Shown here: positions 37,063 to 48,776 of the stretch, piece after piece
Position numbering within the stretch: the stretch's first letter is position 1
How the letters are laid out: each line of letters begins with the position of its first letter
Source: Apostichopus japonicus
Taxonomy: Eukaryota > Echinodermata > Holothuroidea > Aspidochirotida > Stichopodidae
Assembly (NCBI RefSeq): GCF_037975245.1
Contig: NC_092581.1
Span: 4,504,001 to 4,568,000 of the forward strand
DNA length: 64,000 nucleotides
Direction of reading: 5' to 3'
Program-made: the position numbers and the translations under genes
The notes under the pieces: model-generated
What the model saw: the letters and a program-made list of their open reading frames with translations, nothing else
Database searches by the model: none
What the model was told of the DNA's origin: nothing

Positions 37063-40000
37063 TCAGCTCTTGTCAGAGGCCGCCTCTGCTTCTAGCATGT
37101 CATTAATTTCCTGTTCCCATTCCTCGTCACCCACCGGGGAATCCCCGACGACCTCGTAATCCTGGAAAAAAATAGAATTAGTTCGATTATCGATAAATGG
37201 ATTCAACCATTCCTCGGTAGTTTAATAGTTGTTTCATGTTTTTGTGAAAGCAAATTTGAAATTTGACAATTTCTAAATTAATAGCAAGTTTGTTTCGGTA
37301 TTGTTCTTTAAGATCAGCTAGCTTTCAATTTCTTTCAAAGGTCTTCTGTCTTGGTGGGGAAATATTTAAAAATAATTGCATGTTTAAATTTTTACCGGGG
37401 GAGGGGGAGGGGGGTTGGGGTTCGAGGAGGCTGCAAAGATACGTAGGCAAAACGATGCTGTTATATCGGACCTTTCAAAAGTATTTTCAACAACATTTGG
37501 GTAATGTCTGTCCTTGAAACGTAGTATAACTGACAAAAACCATCTCCAATTTCGCAAATTCTTTGAAATTAAACTTCAACAAACAGTTAACTCAATGAGC
37601 TGCACAATATTAAGTGATTTGGTAACTACATAGGAATCTTCATGGGAAATGCAGACTGCTACTCTTACTTTAATCTGTAATTGTTTGGAGGGAAAAAATT
37701 TGCATAAATGCATAATCAACTTTTTTTCCAAACTTACTGAAAGCTCTTGTTGTAGTTCTTTCTCCCATTCTGGAACTTCCTCTTCCTCTCCTGAAGGAAA
37801 AGAAAATAATTAAAACTAAAAAATTAACAACTATCTTTGTTTACCAAACCTCTCCTTTAGCATCTCTCACTTGGTAATCCAGTTACCACAAACACAATAT
37901 CTACACTGCTGCCATATATCTGATATCACATAGCAAATGAATATACAAGTGAACAAGATGTATAGCAGTTTGTTTTTTTTGTACATAAGAACCGTAGCAT
38001 TTTATGAGTGACCACATTCAGAGCCTTAAAAACTGCTACATACAGGTTTAACACTAAATTATTCCCCGATCTGTAGTGAACAGCCAAGTACATTAGCAGC
38101 GGGACTTAAAGATGGTAGCAAAATGGAGAGGGGTAGGGGGAGGGGACCACTTCTCAGCATAACCATGACAACTTTCAATGTCTCTCACCCACTCCCCCTC
38201 CCTCCCTCCCCCCCCCACTAATCCCACCCATGACCATGCTACTGATAAGGAATGGATTGTCATACTTTTCCATTTCATTTTCATTTTCAGATCTGACTCT
38301 TCCCTATTACGATTGTCCCTACGTGGACTTAGTTCATTTGATCATTTCCATCACAGCAACGTTTCAACAGGCTTCCTCTTCACACTGTGTTTTTTAATTG
38401 TATGTAAAAGTATGCTAATTTGCTATACCACGATGTGATGTAAAGGAGAGGCAGCCAATCAATGAATGACTCATTCGATGAATGCATGACCCCCATAAAC
38501 TTCCATGAAAGTGTATTTTATGGCGTCTAATGGGTATCACGCCGAGGAGATTTCTCATACAAATGAGTTTAGCAACCCCTATTCACGGAGCGAGTGCTGT
38601 TTGTCAACATTGGAAATTGAAACCGAAACATGGGAGTGGGCGATATGTTCCATTCATGAAGAGAAACACTTGAGACTTGGATATTAATCAGAACAGTTCA
38701 GTGACACTTTGCAGGAAGGTGGACATGCATTTGTGGTGACATTTTATAGACTTTCAACAGACATGAGACCAGACTGCATTCATGCCTTTGTTGCATCTCA
38801 CAGCAGAGCCTGACAGACATACCTCTCATCAAGCAGTATCTTTTTCTACAAGACCAATAAAATCCTATACGGTAAAGCCACAATAACCAAGACCTGTATT
38901 AGTTTTGTTCTTATTTTAGTTTTCAGCTAACATTTGTGCTGTGAAAATGATCTTCTATTATTTCCGGCATGAAAAATGATGCTACATTTTATGCAGTTAC
39001 TGCTAACACCCTCTAGCAGCACGGAAGACCATTTCATACCCAGGAAAATATATGGACTTTTATAAGGCAGGGTGGGGGGGTTCTGGGTACCAGACTGCCA
39101 CACACTGTGATCTATCAAACACAGAACAGTCCAGAAGCATGTTTTGCACCGGTGATGGTGTGTGCTTAGGTTGGACATCAAACTTACTGCAGCGTAATAA
39201 ACATATTAAATTCCCACGTTACAATGTGGGAATTTTTGTAACAATACCTGAAGACCTGATTAAAAGCTTTTGTATCCCTTTTGTTCAAAATACCTTCATT
39301 TGTGTCCTTGGAATCCATTCCTAACCGATTAACAGCTTTTGTATCCCTTTTTGTCCTAATTACAGTTTGTTCTAACTATCTTTTGTTCTAATTACCTTAA
39401 TTTGTGTCCTTGGAATCCATTCCTAACCATACTAACAGCTTTTGTATCCCTTTTGTCCAAATTACCGATTGTTCTAAACTACCTTTTGTTCTAATTACCT
39501 TCATTTGCAACCCTGAAGTCCATTCCTAACCTGACTAACAGCTTTTGTATCCCTTTTGTCCTAATTACCGATTGTTCTAAACTACCTTTTGTTCTAATTA
39601 CCTTCATTTGCGTCCTTGTAGTCCATTCCTAACCCGCCTAAACAGCTTTTGTATCCCTTTTGTCCTAATTACCGTTTGTTCTAACTACCTTTTGGTCTAA
39701 TTACCTTCATTTGTGTCCTTGGAGTCCATTCCTAACCTGACTAACAGCTTTTGTATCTCTTTTGTCCTAATTACCGTTTGTTCTAATTACCTTCATTAGC
39801 GTCCTTGGAATCCATTCCTAACTGTTCCATCCCTTTGAGTAGATCGTCTTTGTCGAGTACTGACTGGTAATCATCGCTGATGAATTCACCATCCCCCGCA
39901 CTCTCTCCTGGTAGTTCGCCACCAATGTCCTCCTCTGCTTGGTTTGCGTCCTCAATCTTCTTGTCTTCTTGATCTGAAAGTGTACAAGATCATAAAGTTT

Positions 40001-43000
40001 CAAGTTTCAAGTTTATTTTCCACTTTCCATATATATAAACAGTAACACAGTCAATGACTAATTTACTCACATTATGATGAAATAACAATAAACAAAGTGA
40101 AAAATATGCTATAATGGAAGTGGAGGAACCAGAAGTAAGTAGAGACTTTTCGAGTCTGGACCCTGTTAGGACCAAAAGGTAGAAGGACCAAAAACAAACA
40201 GAATGCAAACATGCATTGTGGTTTCGACGATGTAACATGAGCAGTTTTCTTTATGAATCTGACATAATGTATAGTGAGAGTGTGCACTGTACAACATACT
40301 TTATCTTGATAGAACAGTGAAAAGCAGTGTGATGTGACAAAAAATAAATTCACAATGACACAGGCTGCCCTCAAATGACCATTGACCTCAACAACAGGCT
40401 TCTTGTACTAAATGTGATAGTTACATCAACATACTATATGTGACATCTGTCCTTGTTGAAATATTCTGCAAAAGCATGGTTTTCACAATTTGACCCCTGG
40501 TGAACTCAAATGACCATTGACACAACATTAGGTTTCTTGTACTCAATGTGGTACAATTACGTACCAAATATGTGATGCCCAACTTTCCAAAAATACAGAA
40601 ACATTGGTTATAACAATAATATGTAATATTTACTATCACACAAGAAAGTTATCTACATTATCAGTGGATACAATTATTATCATGGAAGCATTCATATTTC
40701 ATAGGTCTTATGTCTCCATATATTTATGTCTACATAAATGTAGGGCCAAACTTAGATTGATGGGATGATCAAGAGGGCAGTACACCAGAATGGATCAGAG
40801 ATATGATAAGAAGACAGGGTTGCTGTGGTGTCTTCCCTTCATTCCCCAGTGTTTCATTTATAATGGGACGACAAGGTCTTGAACGACATTTCAACAACTG
40901 CGATGAAAACACTGTCTACCAATACAAGGATGAATGGCACTCCATGTGTTGATTATAAATATTCTATTGTACATGCATTAATGTTAATGACGGGTTGGTT
41001 ACGACAAATTAATATCACACAGAGCCTTTTACCTCCAAGAGCATTAACTAGAAAGATGGGTGTTTTGTATTTCTTTGGAAATGTGTGAACAACCATGGCC
41101 ATGATCAATAATATTAAATGAAACCCTACTAGTGAGGTTGTTCTACATATATGTAACATATATGTTAGCACTTCAAGAAATGGCCATAACACTTGATACC
41201 ACCCAAAGAAGTATTTATCACCGTTAAGTGATGTTGGAGAGGAGGGAGGGGAGATGGAGAGGGGAAGGGGAAGGGGGAGGGGAAGGGGAAGGGGGAGGGG
41301 AAGGGGAGGCAATGGGAAAGTGATAGGCTAGTGATGGGATAAGTAGGGGTGGTGAAGGGTGATCAGATGTTGAGGTTGCTTGGGGATCAATTTCATCCCT
41401 CTCCCTGGTGTAAAGACAAAAAAACATTTGAGCAATATGTAAGTTTTGGGATATTATTTCTAAACTGAAGTTTTGTCTTCTTCAGCTTTTCTGGTAGACT
41501 TCTCTTGCCTCTACAAACTTGTGACCTTCCCCGTGACGATGTGACTGCTTACCTTGTTAAGAGGACTCTGAATCGGAACCCGACCTGGAGTTCTGTTCAT
41601 TCTACAAATTTGTGACCTTCCCCCTGATGATGTGACTGTTTACCTTGTTCAGAGGTCTCTGAATCAGAACCCGACCTGGAGTTCTGTCCACTCTACAAAC
41701 TTGTGACCTTCCCCCTGATGATGTGACTGCTTACCTTGTTTAGAGGTCTCTGAATCGGAACCCGACCTGGAGTTCTGTTCACTTTTGCTCTCGGACCCCG
41801 AGGATGCGGCTAGACTGGTCAGCTGTGAGGACTGCTTGATCAAGGAAACTCGGTAAAAGTAATTTTTCCAAAAGTGTTCTTCAGAAATCCTGTCAAAACA
41901 GAAACAAATTGCTGTATATTTACTTCCCCTCCGATTTGCTACGGAACATTACTTGTAAAAATTATCCATGTGTGCAAGAAAGAAGAAGAAAATAAAATTT
42001 CAACATAGAATATCAAAAAAAGACAGACAAATTTACTTGACATGAGCTAGATCTATATATTACATGCATGTGATTTACAGCCAGGAAATCACTTATAAAA
42101 GACAAAGATGGAATGCTAGCATTTCTCACTTGCCTAAATTATCCTGTTTTTAGTGAGGTTGACACAGTAAGGAACTGCTTTTCCTTAATTTCGGTAGTTC
42201 ACATATTCATCAAGGACTTCTTTCCATTTTTCATTATCTTTCAGTTTGTTAAGAAAACTTGGATGGTCAGTGTTTTTCAGCTCGTCTAACAACTTGTTCG
42301 ATTCTTAGTGAAATATACAAATTTTGGGAGAAAATGTCATTTTAAACTGAGTTACCTTCCTACCGGTATTGGTTGAGATGACTAAGGCCACAGGTGTGCA
42401 CATTGCTGGTCCCTAATAACAAGTGCAAATATTACTGGGGATCCACAGAGTTTTATTAGTTATATTTAATTAGAATTTTTTATTAGTGCAAACTGCAGAA
42501 GCCTACGAATATCAGCCGTTAACCAACTGAAACAATTAATTAACTAATAAACTGAAAGGAACAGCATGAAACTTGGCCAGTTGTACACAGAGGGCCAAGT
42601 AGAGGGCCAATCTAAGTTTTCCAACATAACATATAGATGATGCACATCAATATCTCTCTGATCATTTTCATAGTTTTGACTAGTGTAGCACCCCCATAGA
42701 CTGAACATAAAACCTCAGTGTGTCTCAGGAGATACATTTTGTGGCCTCACTCTCTCCCCCCCCCCCCCTTCACTACTTCCCTAAATTTAGGTCATCAAGT
42801 TAGGTACCATCTTGTCCATGTTGACAAATGGAACAAAAAAACAAAGCAAGATATGACATTGGACGAGACATTTTTGGGTTACAGCACTTACTTAGAGGGC
42901 ACCAATGAAAATCTCATTTTCTGCAAGTTAGGATCTTCCTGGAGAGTTGCCATAGCAACGGGAAATGAAGTAGTAAAGTCAAAGTGGAACTGAACGCCTG

Positions 43001-46000
43001 CCGGAGGGTTCCTAAGAAAGTTTCTTTTGTCCTGTAAATGAAAAATTAGAAAGATAGTTGTTAATTTAACGGCTGTCGTTATTTACAAGTACCTGGTTGT
43101 GTTCCCTCTGTCATAATCTCCCCATTTCACATTTTGGTTTCAACACTAACTTCACCCAGGATACTAGGGCATTAAATGTCAATATATAAACACCTTCTTC
43201 AACCACATCCCATATGCAAAGTTGTGTCTAGGCTAGGTACTTCTAACAGGCACGGATCCATGCTGGTGTGCACAGACTTGCATGTCGACCTAAGCTATAG
43301 CCTAAATATGCCTCAGAATACACGATTTAATTAAAGGTATAACATTTTTGCTCAATGAGGAACCTCCGATGACTCCCCCCCCTCCCCTTCTGTGAGAATT
43401 TGTTGCAACTACCCCAGTACCAATATCTGGATCTGCTAGTCTACCTTGGTATTTTGATACCTTTATAGACTAACTTGCAGATAATGGGTTTGAATAAAGC
43501 ATGTACAAAACTTTTTTGTCAATAGTGTATATTAAGTCCCTGCTTCCTTAACATTTTCCTTGTCAAACTATGCTGTGTTCTTTTCCTGTCTAGACTAACA
43601 GTGGTCCCATGAATTTCTAAGAAGTAAAATTGCCCAATCTATATACGAATCAGCAGAGAGAGGCTGTGGATGCAACGCCTTCGCACAATTCAACCTCATG
43701 GGCTCAACATTCAGGAAGGACATGACTAACATTTCCTCTGCCCCCCTCCCCCCTTGTTTCCCCCCCCCATCACTTCTCATAGCTCTCTTCCACCCTTTTT
43801 TCTCCACACCTTTCTGTCTTTGTCCTCTCCAGTTTATTCCCTACCCCCTTCCCTTAATCCTCTCTTTGTCCCTCCAGGCCTCCACTGTTTATCTCCTACC
43901 TCTCCTCTTCCCCTGTTGGTTTCTTTCTTTCTTCTCTCCATCCCTTGTCTACTAATCCCCTTACATCTATTTGTGTTCACCATGCTCATTAACCTGGCTG
44001 TATTCGGTGCATGTTTTTGTCTCTTCTGTTACTGTTATTTGTCATTTAGCCTTTGAAGAAGATCCTGCTAGGATCGAAATGTCAGGCCAACTTACTTTTA
44101 CACATTCTCCTACACAGGCTCTCTAGTGGATAAGCAGTTTGCTCACAGTTTTATTTTATTCGAGTTTTATTTCAATCTATATATACACTTATGTGGTTAA
44201 TGATTAAACTGCACACTCACTGATTTTTTTTTATTTTGCAATTAACTGCAGATTGATTGACAAGTAGTCAACAGCAACAAACCTACATTTATCAAATATA
44301 AGGAAACAAATCACTTTGTAACAGGAAGGAACTTATCTGTCAGATTCAGTCGGAAATATTGTTTACAGATCTTTGTTTTAAAATATTTCCGCTATACTGC
44401 TCTCGGCTGAACTCTTGGATGTAAGCAACGTTGTGTTCATTGTAAATTTCAGGAATGAGATGCCTCATGCAGTATTACAATCAGTTCTTTATGACACATT
44501 TAAAGCAGTATTGATGCCATTTTATGATTTTAACTTATAAATATTATAATAACTACGTACACAGTAAATATATTCCCTGATGCGCGCACATCTATAAGCT
44601 AAAACTGCAGTATGCAGGGGGTTGAGAATGTAGAGAGGCTGGGGGGGGGGGGGGATTAGAGGGTTATGTACCCCCTAGCAATAATTTGCCTGGAATTGAA
44701 CAACATGAAAGACTGAAATACAGGCCGAAGAAATTTCAGAGCATTTCAACTTTTGCACTTGTATTATTGTGCTTGAAAATTGTAACAGGGTTAACAACAG
44801 ATATATTTGGAAATGTTCCAGCTTTCAAGGACTTCAGCCTGGACCCACCCCTGTGCTCTAGTCCAATTGTGGGCCCCCTGAACCCCCAGCCAATAACAGT
44901 TTACCTACCAATAACCTCCCAATAGCCTCCTATGACACTGGTACCTACAGTACGACCAATCCATCCACACAACTTACAAGTGATATATGCAAATTTACAG
45001 TGATGAGCCTCCCACGTCAATAAAACTTGCGACTATTTTGCCAGTGAACATCATTGAGCTTTTGTCATTCAACAAAAAGGCCTGTGGTACTAGAGTAACT
45101 AGACCCCCAAAATACATTATGAACCAGTTCAACTACAGATAAACCTGACGGCCCTGGTGACAGTCAAATTAAAACCTTTCTTGTTTTGGGTCCCATGGAT
45201 TCAGAGACTATCATTAAGCAAACTTACTTGAGACAGGGCCAAAATTTGCTCTTTCATCTGTTTTTCTTCGTTGTAACCGACCCACGGAGGTACGGCCGCC
45301 TCCGACCTCTTAGAATGTTTCTCTTGGATGAATTTCTCCTGTTCCTTCTGGAAATCCCCGACCAGAGTCTGAAGTCACGAGATACATGCAAATTGGATCT
45401 TAATATTTCTGACACGTAAAATAGGTCTTGCGTACATACAAATTGGAACATAATCTCTAATTTAAGTAGACTAATTTAATATGGCGCCATTATTTTTTAG
45501 AGCTTGCCAAATAAGGGACATCAAGGAGAAAATAGATAGCTGGAACTCACATGATGCTTGTGGGTAAAATGAAGAGCAAAAACAAGCTAGAAATATGGAA
45601 GCTTAGACTGTTCAAGATCATCTCCATCCAGGGGGGTATAATGTGATGTTGACTACAGTGTTAAAGTTCAGTCATTTATATTCATTTTCCTTAATGCAAT
45701 TATGTTTGATAAGACAAAAAAACAAAATCAAAATACTGATACATTGTTTAAACTTATAATTCATTAATTAACTGAAGTAGTTAACCAATAACCACATGAT
45801 TTGAGGTGCCAAAGGAATGATATCGGTCTGTCTGTGTAAATCAATTAAACTTGGAATAAATCAGACATTATCATTTTTACTTTGATTGTTGTAGTCATGT
45901 TAAAGGCATTGAAGACTCGCCCCAAACCGTGTGCGGCCATCTGAAAAAGTTAACTTTCCGTTGCTTTTGCAAGTGAAGTTCTTCTTTTGTCACTACAAAA

Positions 46001-48285
46001 TGCAGACAGTAATGAAACGTGATACCTTGTTATCTTTAGCTGGACCTGAGATGTCCACCACTGTATCGTTTGTATACTGTGCGTTGGGTACTGACCGCAG
46101 CTATATTTACTGACTGTTGACTAGTGTCTAATTACTGACGGTAGGCAAGCTGTGTGTGTATTTTCTGGGATCGATGGTGGTGTCTAACACTTCTGTTACA
46201 CCTCATTCAAAACTAGGTTAAGATTACCGGCATTAGACGTTTCTTTTTGTGCGAGTCTTCACACCCTTTAACATTGTGTACAACATGCAGTCAACATACT
46301 GCAAAAATGGATGGTTAGACACAAAATGTTGCTTTTTATAAAAGTGAAAAATAATTTACCACTCTCTCCTCGACGGTCTTCTGTATCACTGATGCTGTTT
46401 TGGTGGCTGTTTCACTCACTCTCTGTGAGCCAACTTTAGCAAAGTTGTAAAGGTAATCTGAAGGAAATTAAGCCAAAAATTACTTAAAGTTTGGTTAGTC
46501 AGTGGAAAATTACCACTTAATTTCTTTTGTTACTACTCACTAATGAGGGGCAAGTGGAAAGTTCTACAGCAAACATGCAACTCTACATAACAGGAGGGTC
46601 AGAACTAGAGATTTCTTACTTTAAAACTGATTTGCAATAATGGTTTAAATGAATTATGTGGTTGGTTATATAGTACATGTGTGCCTAGATACATTTCACT
46701 TCACTGAAGAACTGAACCACATGATTTGAGGGACCAAAGGCTTGGTATTAGTCTGTCTGTGTTAATCATGTAAATTTGGAATAAATCAGAATAAAGAGTG
46801 ATGGATTGTGGTTTAGTTAGTTTTAACTTGGATTGTTGTAGTCATGTTAACATTATGTTCAACTAAAGTCAAAATACTGCAAAAAATTGGATGATCAAAC
46901 ACACAATGGTGCTTTTCTTTTTGTCAAAATAGAGGTTTTTTACTTTGTAACTTATTTGCAATAATGATTTTAATGTTAAGTAGTGGTTGAATGTACAGCA
47001 AATGTGTGCCAAGACACATTTCAGCTAAAAGAGATTGACATAAAATATTGTCAAATAATGCAGTAACATTAGTAACCTTTATTACCAATATTAAATTTAT
47101 ATTACAATAAAATTTCTTTGATGATATTGTTGTCTAAACAAGAAGTAACTGCTGCGTACGGACGGATCTAGTGCCATTCCGCCATAGGTACAAACCGCCA
47201 TGGCGGAAAGGTACGAAACCTGTGGCGGAAAGGTAAATTTTAGGAATGGATTTTAGGCTGGTGTACAGGAACATATCGGTGAAACTTTCTTTGAATCGCG
47301 TGGAAGGATAGGTACACCGTCTTCAAATGTGACAGTTCGCTGGATAGACTGAATTTTAGTTAGGGCTTAGACAAGATCGAGGAATTGATACACAGTCTTT
47401 AATGTAAGGATGGTTGAATATTCATTTGTAAGTTTGTAAGAGTTGATACACTGTCTATTAATATATCACATAGAAATATAGGTACTAACTTAGAATCCGT
47501 ACCATTCGACCCTACTTCCTAACCCCTAACCCTACTTCCTAACCCTATTCCCTACTTCCTAACCCTAATTCCTAACCCCTAACTCTACTCCCTAACCCTA
47601 TTTCCTAGCCCCTAACCTTATTCTGACGATTCGAAGAACAGTAAGCTTTCCCATTCATATGGTACAGATTCTAAAGTTAGGCCGAAATAAAAAATAAATA
47701 TATATTGCAGTAACATGGCGAAATGACACGGCCCCCATCTGCTCCAGTAGACAGCTAGGCCTAGTAAGTAGTAGTGTGTTGGTTTTGAGAATTTGATTTG
47801 CATTATTTATACTAGAACAGGGGTCCCAACACCTTCTCCCTCTCCAGATTTAACTATCAAAGTACAACCAACACAACACTAACTTAGTGGAAATATACTA
47901 CGAATTGGATCAAGGTGACATAGGCATAGGGAAAGGAAATACAGGCTGATAACGATAATAACAACAAAACTGCATGTCGGGGCCACTACTGCTAATGTGC
48001 TATTTCACCAGCAGGGGTTCTGAATGGGGAATGGGTAACAGCAAAATCAGAAAGTCACACAGATCAAGTTACACATTACTCACTGCCAATATCTTTGGCG
48101 GCATTGACTGCTTTGTCAGCATTTAGATTGGGTGAATCTTTCTCCGACTGTTGTTCATCTTCCTTGATTTCGTCGGTTCCTGCGTCACCTTTAGTTTCCT
48201 TTCCTACGGATTCTTCCGTTGATTCAGGGACGTTTTCGTCGACAGCCGATTTACTTCCACCCCACCAACTTGACAAAACCTCCAT
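37063..48285 (-). CDS. SYAP1: Synapse-associated protein 1 (BSD-domain protein)
   Basis: Eight exons: 48084-48285, 46360-46457, 45228-45368, 42892-43031, 41735-41889, 39791-39973, 37738-37790 and 37063-37161. Phases agree at each join, giving 1071 nt and 356 aa (human SYAP1 352). I chose the ATG at 48283-48285 because the product then starts [10 protein letters not shown], like the family N-terminus. Family blocks follow: YLYNFAKVG (about 69-77), [10 protein letters not shown] and [10 protein letters not shown] in exon 3, then the BSD domain (about 148-205, [11 protein letters not shown] and the signature Phe-Trp in [12 protein letters not shown]). The tail holds WEKELQQEL and DYEVV. SYAP1 supports mTORC2-dependent Akt1 activation and is found at synapses and Golgi. 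A family segment of about nine residues between exons 2 and 3 (human GKIDGIIDK region) is absent or lies in an unseen microexon. The 3' ends of exons 5 and 6 are tandemly copied into the following introns. Confidence 0.93.
39266..39826 (-). repeat. 103-bp minisatellite copying SYAP1 exon 6 end and 5' splice site
   Basis: The word ccattcctaac recurs at 39315, 39417, 39520, 39623, 39726 and 39812, giving spacings of 102, 103, 103, 103 and 86. The copy at 39812 is the real coding end of SYAP1 exon 6 (minus strand: last 28-30 coding bases, then GGTAATT at the donor, 39791/39790). Each intronic copy repeats the exon end and a GGTAATT or GGTATTT donor-like site followed by about 75 bp of intron. 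Confidence 0.93.
40195..40585. repeat. Dispersed repeat, copy 2 (pair at 2615-3005)
   Basis: This lies inside the SYAP1 intron between exons 5 and 6 and aligns over about 390 bp, same orientation, with 2615-3005. The family is unidentified. Confidence 0.7.
41236..41311 (+). repeat. G-rich minisatellite, potential G-quadruplex
   Basis: Tandem blocks of the form ggggaaggggaaggg with runs of 3-5 G lie in the SYAP1 intron between exons 5 and 6. The G-rich strand is opposite to the SYAP1 transcript, so the pre-mRNA carries the C-rich version. The peptide read from it is a low-complexity Ser/Pro artefact. Confidence 0.85.
41499..41770 (-). repeat. 91-bp triplication of SYAP1 exon 5 end and 5' splice site
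   Basis: The word cgacctgg recurs at 41581, 41672 and 41763, a 91-bp period. The copy at 41735-41770 is the genuine end of exon 5 (donor 41735/41734, GTAAGC). The other two copies lie downstream in the intron and keep the coding-like end (..CAGAG..CTCT..AACAAG) and an intact GTAAGC or GTAAAC donor. Reading on from the first donor in the coding frame meets a TGA in the next unit. Confidence 0.93.
43738..43970 (+). repeat. Pyrimidine-rich low-complexity tract in SYAP1 intron
   Basis: About 230 bp, mostly C and T on the plus strand, within the intron between exons 3 and 4. The overlapping open frames are compositional artefacts. Confidence 0.8.
44051..44090 (+). other. GAAGAA-hairpin-GAAA motif
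   Basis: A perfect six-base-pair hairpin (GATCCT/AGGATC with a three-base loop, 44061-44075) is preceded by tgaagaa and followed by GAAA. This arrangement is reminiscent of hammerhead-like cores at Penelope-like element ends, but the catalytic CTGATGA box is altered. It lies at the end of the pyrimidine tract and may mark a retroelement remnant. Confidence 0.35.
45904..46267 (+). mobile_element. TTAA-flanked MITE, family 1, intact
   Basis: A 364-bp element has imperfect inverted ends (AGGCATTGAAGACTCGC at left, GCGAGTCTTCACACCCT at right) and TTAA on both sides (45900-45903 and 46268-46271). TTAA duplication is typical of piggyBac-type transposition. It sits in the SYAP1 intron between exons 2 and 3. 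It aligns over its full length with the inverted copy at 58560-58922 (363 bp). It has no coding capacity. Confidence 0.9.
47165..47480. mobile_element. Copy of the CATTCCGCC-ended TIR family in SYAP1 intron 1
   Basis: The sequence begins ctagtgccattccgccat and contains a local palindrome around ccgccatggcgg. It aligns in inverted orientation with the right half of 14110-14715. A weak right terminus (gtaccattcg) lies at about 47500, just before the telomere-like repeat. The class is unassigned. Confidence 0.6.
47514..47622 (+). repeat. Interstitial telomere-like (CCCTAA) degenerate array
   Basis: About 110 bp are built from ccctaa-related words (cctaacccctaaccctacttcc and variants) interrupted by ttcc and ttcct. 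It lies in the SYAP1 intron between exons 1 and 2. The units are spaced by non-telomeric bases, so this is more likely a degenerate minisatellite or a repair scar than a functional telomere. Confidence 0.7.
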
Positions 48286-48773
48286 TTTGAACTTTACTCT
48301 CAAAACAAGTAGTGTGCTGTTGTCAAATAAACGAATGAAATGAATAGAACAATGGCCTGAAATTGAAGTTTCAAGTTATGACGTTGTACTTATGTTATAG
48401 CTAGGCTAGTATTACTATACAGTTACACTGTAGGCCCGTTTATTGTTTGTTCCATCAGTTAGCTCAAAGCAATCGTGATATAAAGTGTTGCGGTATTAGT
48501 ACATACATTTTACAACGAAGTGAGTGCAGAAAGTTGTGTTTACAAAATATTGAGGGAAGTGACGTCAGAAAAATCTTGAAAAGTCTAAAAAAAAATTTGA
48601 GGAAATTTATGTTTATTTATTGGTCCGTTTAAGTTTACCTATTTTAATTTGGTATATATTAAAATATATCTTCAGTCATTTTCATCTCCATTGATCGAAG
48701 ATTTTTCTCGACTGAAGCTAAAATCAAGCTATCACCTCAAGTATCTGGTCTCTTACCTGCTTGACCACCGAAA
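48286..48773. promoter_or_regulatory. Candidate bidirectional SYAP1/RPS4 promoter interval
   Basis: The SYAP1 start codon (minus) and the candidate RPS4 start (plus, 48774) are only 488 bp apart and divergent. A TATA-like run (ggtatatattaaaatatat) lies at 48651-48669 for the plus direction. A pyrimidine-rich ctcttacc at about 48750, shortly before the candidate ATG, could be the TOP-like start typical of ribosomal protein mRNAs. Transcription start sites are not known. Confidence 0.45.
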
Positions 48774-48776
48774 ATG
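48774..48776 (+). CDS. RPS4: Candidate RPS4 first coding exon (initiator codon only)
   Basis: The ATG at 48774-48776 sits in the context accgaaaATGGTAAATG and is followed directly by a GTAAAT donor. Joined to 49676 it keeps the frame and would give Met-Arg-Gly-Pro-Lys-Lys, lacking the Ala usual at position 2. No ATGGCN-GT exon was found elsewhere between 48300 and 49675. This is a tentative placement. Confidence 0.35.

Noticed and set aside
39266-39826. CRISPR-like regular spacing of ccattcctaac
   Set aside because: The sequence between the words is itself repeated, so this is a minisatellite.
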